Assembly: GCA_022376925.1 (NCBI GenBank)
Contig: JAIOJX010000027.1
Coordinates: 19,237,471-19,301,470 of the forward strand
Direction of reading: 5' to 3'
Length of the DNA: 64,000 bases
DNA from: Tragulus kanchil
Lineage: Eukaryota; Chordata; Mammalia; Artiodactyla; Tragulidae
The notes beneath the pieces were generated by a model. The model was not told where the DNA came from. It did not search any database and was given only the letters and a program-made list of their open reading frames with translations. Position 1 is the stretch's first letter. The number at the start of each line of letters is the position of its first letter. Below are positions 59,579 to 64,000 of this stretch, one piece after another. The translations under genes and the position numbers were made by a program.

Positions 59579-60416
59579 AGGAAGTAGAAGAGGAGGAGAA
59601 GATGGAAGAAAAGATGGGAAAAAAGAAAAAGGAGGAAAGCAGAGAAAGGAGACAAAGCAACAATGATAAACTGACCTTCACAAAAGTGAAGAGAGAAGCA
59701 AGACCAAGGTAGATAAGATTCAACTAATCAAATGATAACTCTTCCCAGGAACCCTTTCTGAACTGAGTGGGGAGGAAAAAGAAACAGTCCCAGTAAAGGA
59801 GGTTGCCATACCATCCATTCATATGTCTTTTCAACTTACACAGATGTTTAAAAAAAAAAAAAAAGAATGGACGAGGACTTGAAAGAAAAATCAGTTATGA
59901 CATTAAGTAATAAATGTATGAGAGGTTTTGGTCTCTTTTCAAAATATTTTAACAATAAATAAAAACACCATTTAAAGATACGAGTCTTTGGTGCATTCCA
60001 TCAGCAGGACACCCACAGAGAGGGCAGAGCACCAGAAGGACGTTCCTAAGACAAACATCTCCTGAGTGTGGGAGGGGCTTGAGGAGGCTTGCTCTAGGAG
60101 GAGTTTTTTATTGTCACAGTATGTTGTCACCACCATTATGGCAAGTTTTATAGAGGAAGAAAAGAGTGGGCTTTCCAGAGAGTTCAATTTCATTAATCAA
60201 ACAATTTCTGAATCAACTGTCAGACCTACATCAAAGCCACTGAAAATAAATGAGGTCTCATGCACCAATTTTAACCTGGTTTATAAAGAGGATTTGGGTG
60301 GCGCAGAGTGAGGTTCAAAGCTCATAGCTCAAGGAAAAATGGCAAGAGGAGAGAGGATCCTCCTTCAAACTTAACAAACAATCATTATCTCCAAATAAGT
60401 GAGACTTCGTGGAATG

Positions 60417-60630
60417 AGCTTCCCTGATGTCTCAGTGGTTAAAGAATCCACCAGCAATGCAGGAGATGCAGGTTCAACCCCTAGGCTGGGAAGATCTCCT
60501 GGAGAAGGAAACGGCAACCCATGCCAGTATTCCTGTCTGGAGAATTCCATGATCAGAACAGCCTGACGGGTTATGGTCCACGGTCAGTTCGCAAAGGAGA
60601 CAGACAGGACTGAGTGTCTGAGCATGCACG
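60417..60630 (+). mobile_element. Bov-tA SINE, forward, diverged
   Basis: The head is GCTTCCCTGATGTCTCAG, the B box GGTTCAACCCCTAGGCTG, the body CAACCCATGCCAGTATTCC and the end CAGGACTGAGTGTCTGAGC. Confidence 0.92.
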
Positions 60631-61177
60631 TTCACGGCATAATGTGGGCTAGGCAGTACCTAGAGGCACCTCCCTAGATACAAGGTCACCTTTTGCTACG
60701 AATCAAGTAAATCTGGGGAAAAAGCGGTCATCATAAATCCTCCATACTTACGTATTTCTCATTATGATAGCATTCTTACTGTTGAGGTTCCGAACCACAC
60801 TTAACTACAAACACGGGCACACACATGCACACAGACACAAACCAAGTGAAGATCCCCCCATATCGCCACAAGTCTCCAAAATCTGTGATAAGCAAGTTCT
60901 AATCATGCCAATGATCCGGCCACATAAATATCATTGAGTCACAGCGCTCAAGAGGAAGTATGATGGAGAGAGAACTGGGTTTACGAATGCTGACGGCCTC
61001 TAAGCTACCTGCTTATTCCAAGACATGTTCTACATGTGAAAAAAAGCTCTTTAGCTGAAGTTGTTTCCAAAGTGTTCTTCTGTACAAAATGTAAAAAACT
61101 GTGAGTTTAATTTTAAAAGCCATTATATAAACGCATATGTGCACATATAACCATGGCATATGTTACAATCCCAGAGT
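60631..61177. other. Unique AT-leaning non-coding DNA
   Basis: It contains a short CA-rich patch near 60810-60840. No gene or repeat family recognised. Confidence 0.35.
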
Positions 61178-61242
61178 AATATATATGTGTGTGTGTCTAC
61201 ACATATATATACGTATATATGTGCATGTGTGTGTGTGTGTGT
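61178..61242. repeat. Compound AT/GT microsatellite
   Basis: Alternating ATATATGTGTGTG and ACATATATATACG units ending in a GT run. Likely length-variable. Confidence 0.9.
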
Positions 61243-62134
61243 GTTCCTTGGGAGTCAGGGCAGTATTCAGTACCATTTTCCACCCTAGGATGCTCAAACA
61301 AGTGATTTGTATGTAGCACAGCTTCAATAACTCTTCTTTTTAATAAAGCTGAGCTGTAACCAGAGTGGGTACATGTACCCACACACACGCGGTTATTGAT
61401 GTCATTATAAAGGTGATTGATATGTCCTCGGAGGTCTTGCAGTTTCCAACATACATGCCAGGATAAGGGGGCTCTGAGAACACCAGGGAACTGAGGGTCG
61501 GAAAAGGTCCAGTTTCCATCTGCTGTCTCGGCCCTGAGCGCCGATTATGTACGGAAGGCAGCGGTGTGCTTGGCACCGCACGGCTCCCAGGGGAACGCTC
61601 TGACTCTGCCCAGTGGGGCTTGAGGAACCAAGCTCACAGGACATAAAAGACAAGTAAGGACTGGCAAGAGCGAGAAGCTATCGAAGCTCACGGCTTAAAA
61701 TACCATTAAAATAATCATTAAAACCAAGCGCCTAACACACCCCATGATCAAGCCCAAAAACAGAGGAAAATGTGAGATTTCTCACCCTGCCAGCACAGGC
61801 TCCTTTTGTCATCAGGAGGCATCAGGAAGGCAGTGCTGAGCTGCTCCCTGGATGCTCCAGGAGAGAGCTGGGAATCGTTCTGGGAATGCTGGGATGGATG
61901 ATAGGCCCACGCTCTCATGGCTTATGTTGGGACGCAGACAAGAGTGCTATGTGATTGGGATATGGCAGGGGGTAACCTGCAAAAACCTAACATCTTCTTG
62001 AAAAACCACGAAGCCCAGGCTGATATGCACAACGTGCCATGGGGGCCACAGACGACTCGATTTCCAAAGAAAGGCATGTCTTCCAAATGCTAATTCCTCG
62101 GATATAGAAAGAGTGGATAGCTTCCTGTGAAAAG
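61243..62134. other. Unique non-coding DNA
   Basis: No repeat recognised. Open frames of up to 82 codons only, apart from the antisense frame that runs into the LTR to the right. Confidence 0.4.
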
Positions 62135-62510
62135 ATGTCAGGCAGAGTAAGACCTCCCAAAGACGTCCACGACTTAATCCCAAGAAACTGCGCAAACGTT
62201 CTTTTAACTGGCCAAAGGGTCTTCTCAGACACGAGTGAGGATCTTGACCTGGGGAGACGACCCTCCGTCCGAGCGACCCTAATGACAGGCAGTCAGGAGG
62301 GTCAGTCAGAGCGGCAGAGGCCGCGCTGACCAAAGCAGAAACAGAGGCGACAGGAGATGAGACCACACGACCAGCGATGCAGGCAGCCTCCACAGCCTGG
62401 AGATGGCGAGGACGCAGACGCTCCCCAGAACCTCTAGCAAAAATGCGGTCCTTCTGAAACCTTGATTTTCGGACTTCTGACTTCCAGAAAACTAAGAAAA
62501 TACACGAAGG
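62135..62510 (+). mobile_element. MLT1-type (ERVL-MaLR) LTR, decayed
   Basis: It carries CCCAAAGACGTCCACGAC, TTAATCCCAAGAAACTG, GGATCTTGACCTGGGGAG, GCAGGCAGCCTCCACAGC and TTCGGACTTCTGACTTCC, in the order expected of an MLT1 LTR. An antisense open frame (61947-62513, 188 codons) covers it and is not a gene. Confidence 0.7.
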
Positions 62511-62539
62511 CATTTAGGTTTTGGTAACTTTAAACATGT

Positions 62540-63715
62540 CTTTGAAAGATACTAAGAGGATGAACTAGCAAACAGCCTGGGAAAAATATTTGCAAAACAT
62601 ACACCTGATGTAGGAACTGTAGGTAGAATATGAGGAACCCATGTAACTGGATAGCAGATCAAATCACTCTATAAAATAGGCAAATACTATCAGACACTTC
62701 ACAGAAGAAGATATGCAAATTCTCAACACGTAAAAATAGACTTAGCATCATTATTTATCAAGGCAATGAAAGATAAAACTACAAATAGACATAACAACAT
62801 ACTGGAAACAAGTCAATCCTAGAGGAAATCAACCCTAAACAGTCATTGGAATAACTGATGCTGAAGCTCCAATACTTTGGCCACCTGATGCAAAGGGCCA
62901 ACTCGCAGGAGAAAACCCTGATGCTGGGAAAGACTGAAGGCAGGAGGAGAAGGCGTGGCAGAGGAGGAGATGGGGGGAGAGCATCACTGAGTCAGTGGAC
63001 GTGAATCTGAGCACATACTGGGAAATAACAAAGGACAGAAGATCCCGGCTTGCTGCCGTCCATGAGGCTGCAAAGAGTTGGACATGACTTAGTGACTGAA
63101 CAATAACATCATACTGGAATGGCTAAAATTAAAAAAATAAATTAAAAAAGAACTCAATACCAAGAGTCAGCAAGGATCAAAGTAGCTTCTACTCTCACAC
63201 ACAGCCCGTGGGGATGCAAAATGGTCCAACTACTTGGAAAACAGCTTGCCAGTTACCTATACACTAAACATACGTTTCCCATCCATCACTAGGAATTCCA
63301 CCCAAGTAAGTGTAAATGTATATCTACAAAAAATATTTGCACATGAATATCCCTAGAAGCTTTGTCATAAACAAACTGTTGTATTTACTTGCAAAGAAAT
63401 ACTAATCAGCATTCAGAAGGAGCAGACAGCATGGTTGAATCTCAAAAACATTATCTGAGTGGTAAAGGCCAAGACAGAAAAGTACACACTCTGAGATTTT
63501 AATTACACGAAACTCTGGGAAAGATGAATCTGATCTATGTCTGACTGTGACAAGGGAGGAACTGTCTGTAAAGGGCCGTAACCTTTGAGGGTGATAGAAG
63601 TGTTCTATGCCTTGGTCGTGGAAGTGATGCGATAGACCCGTTTCTCAAAACGTATCAAAGTGTACACTCAAAACTGGATTCCCTTATGAAGCTTCCACAT
63701 CAATAAGACTGACAA
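62540..63715 (+). mobile_element. Old L1 LINE 3' end, interrupted by BovB
   Basis: The left part (62540-62807) has GCCTGGGAAAAATATTTGC and AGATATGCAAATTCTCAAC. The right part (63120-63715) has AATGGTCCAACTACTTGG, AGGAATTCCACCCAAG and CAAAGTGTACACTCAAAAC. Together they read as the 3' portion of an old L1, with a BovB copy inserted between. Confidence 0.75.
62798..63119 (+). mobile_element. BovB LINE 3' end with 10-base target-site duplication
   Basis: CATACTGGAA occurs at 62798-62807 and 63110-63119. Between them is a 5'-truncated BovB end: GAGGAAATCAACCCTAAAC, CTTTGGCCACCTGATGC, GATGCTGGGAAAGACTGAAG, GTCCATGAGGCTGCAAAGAG and the tail ACTGAACAATAA. Confidence 0.92.
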
Positions 63716-64000
63716 CTTTCTCTTCACCCAAACCAAAATACACGAACATCTACCAAGGGCACGTCTTCACAGTCAGCCTATGTTTTTGTATCAGATCTGT
63801 GCCCTAACGCGTTCTTTTCTTGGACGAATTCCTTCCCGTGCGGTGTTTAAACACCTCAAGCAAATTGAATCCTGAACCCAGGGGCACTTCATGAATCCTA
63901 GCAGCCTGTCTGGCCACTGAAGGTTTGTCAGATCTTCTATGATTCTGCTCTCACTGGAGCCTCTACTGCAGGCACTCAGCTCGGCAGAATAAAGATGAAG
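63716..64000. other. Unique DNA at the right edge
   Basis: No repeat or reading frame recognised. Confidence 0.3.

Larger units (their letters stand above)
58000..60309. repeat. Direct tandem duplication 16
   Basis: First copy 58000-59147, second copy 59149-60309; the offset is 1149 and then 1154. A poly-A run is 10 long at 58701 and 15 long at 59850. The first copy's tail has deletions (CCTTTATAAAGGGATTTGG against CCTGGTTTATAAAGAGG). Confidence 0.96.

Noticed and set aside
221..60309. CRISPR array or satellite array
   Set aside because: The units are about 1.1 kb, unrelated to each other and each present only two or three times; there are no short repeats with spacers.
61947..62513. 188-codon minus-strand open frame
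   Set aside because: It lies antisense to an MLT1-type LTR, resembles no known protein and has no supporting context.

Overview
The window reads as ruminant (bovid-type) nuclear DNA from an intergenic or deep intronic stretch. Three repeat types support this: tRNA-derived Bov-tA SINEs, BovB (RTE) LINE 3' ends, and CHR-type cetartiodactyl SINEs. Older mammalian repeats are also present (MIR, L1 3' ends, MaLR-type LTRs, a hAT/MER3-like element). All identifications are by eye, from remembered consensus features. No convincing host protein-coding exon, rRNA gene or intact tRNA gene was recognised. The longest open frames (201 and 188 codons) resemble no known protein, and one lies antisense to an LTR.

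The dominant feature is structural. Sixteen separate places carry a direct tandem duplication of roughly 1.06-1.16 kb. Each has a different, otherwise single-copy unit (first-copy starts near 221, 2213, 4105, 7506, 11663, 20666, 25845, 31134, 34661, 37959, 40082, 41985, 45531, 47341, 55995 and 58000). The copies are almost identical inside. Differences cluster at the seam, in the tail of the first copy and the head of the second, and in homopolymer or dinucleotide runs. Neighbouring pairs sometimes overlap, so short stretches occur three times. Summed offsets are about 17.8 kb, so a non-redundant version would be near 46 kb. The likeliest explanation is an assembly artefact: contigs or gap patches with ~1.1 kb shared ends concatenated without merging. 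A wave of biological tandem duplications is much less likely.

Layout: 1-6300 holds three chained duplications with a MER3-like element and a Bov-tA SINE. 6300-13833 has mostly unique DNA plus two duplications carrying Bov-tA copies. 13834-20665 is largely unique, with one CHR-2 SINE, one Bov-tA, a homeobox-motif-rich AT stretch and a GC/CpG-richer block. 20666-28011 has two duplications, a MIR, an antisense L1 and a Bov-tA. 28012-37500 has an LTR invaded by two SINEs, two duplications and a BovB end. 37900-44281 has three chained duplications. 45531-49965 is AT-rich old L1 with two chained duplications. 49966-55994 is mostly unique with SINEs and a GT-rich tract. 55995-60309 has two chained duplications with a MaLR-type LTR, a MIR and a CHR SINE. 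60310-64000 has SINE, LTR, L1 and BovB remnants.

No genes work together here. The useful information is the repeat chronology (several target-site duplications are visible), a few candidate conserved non-coding blocks, and the evidence that the assembly is locally inflated.
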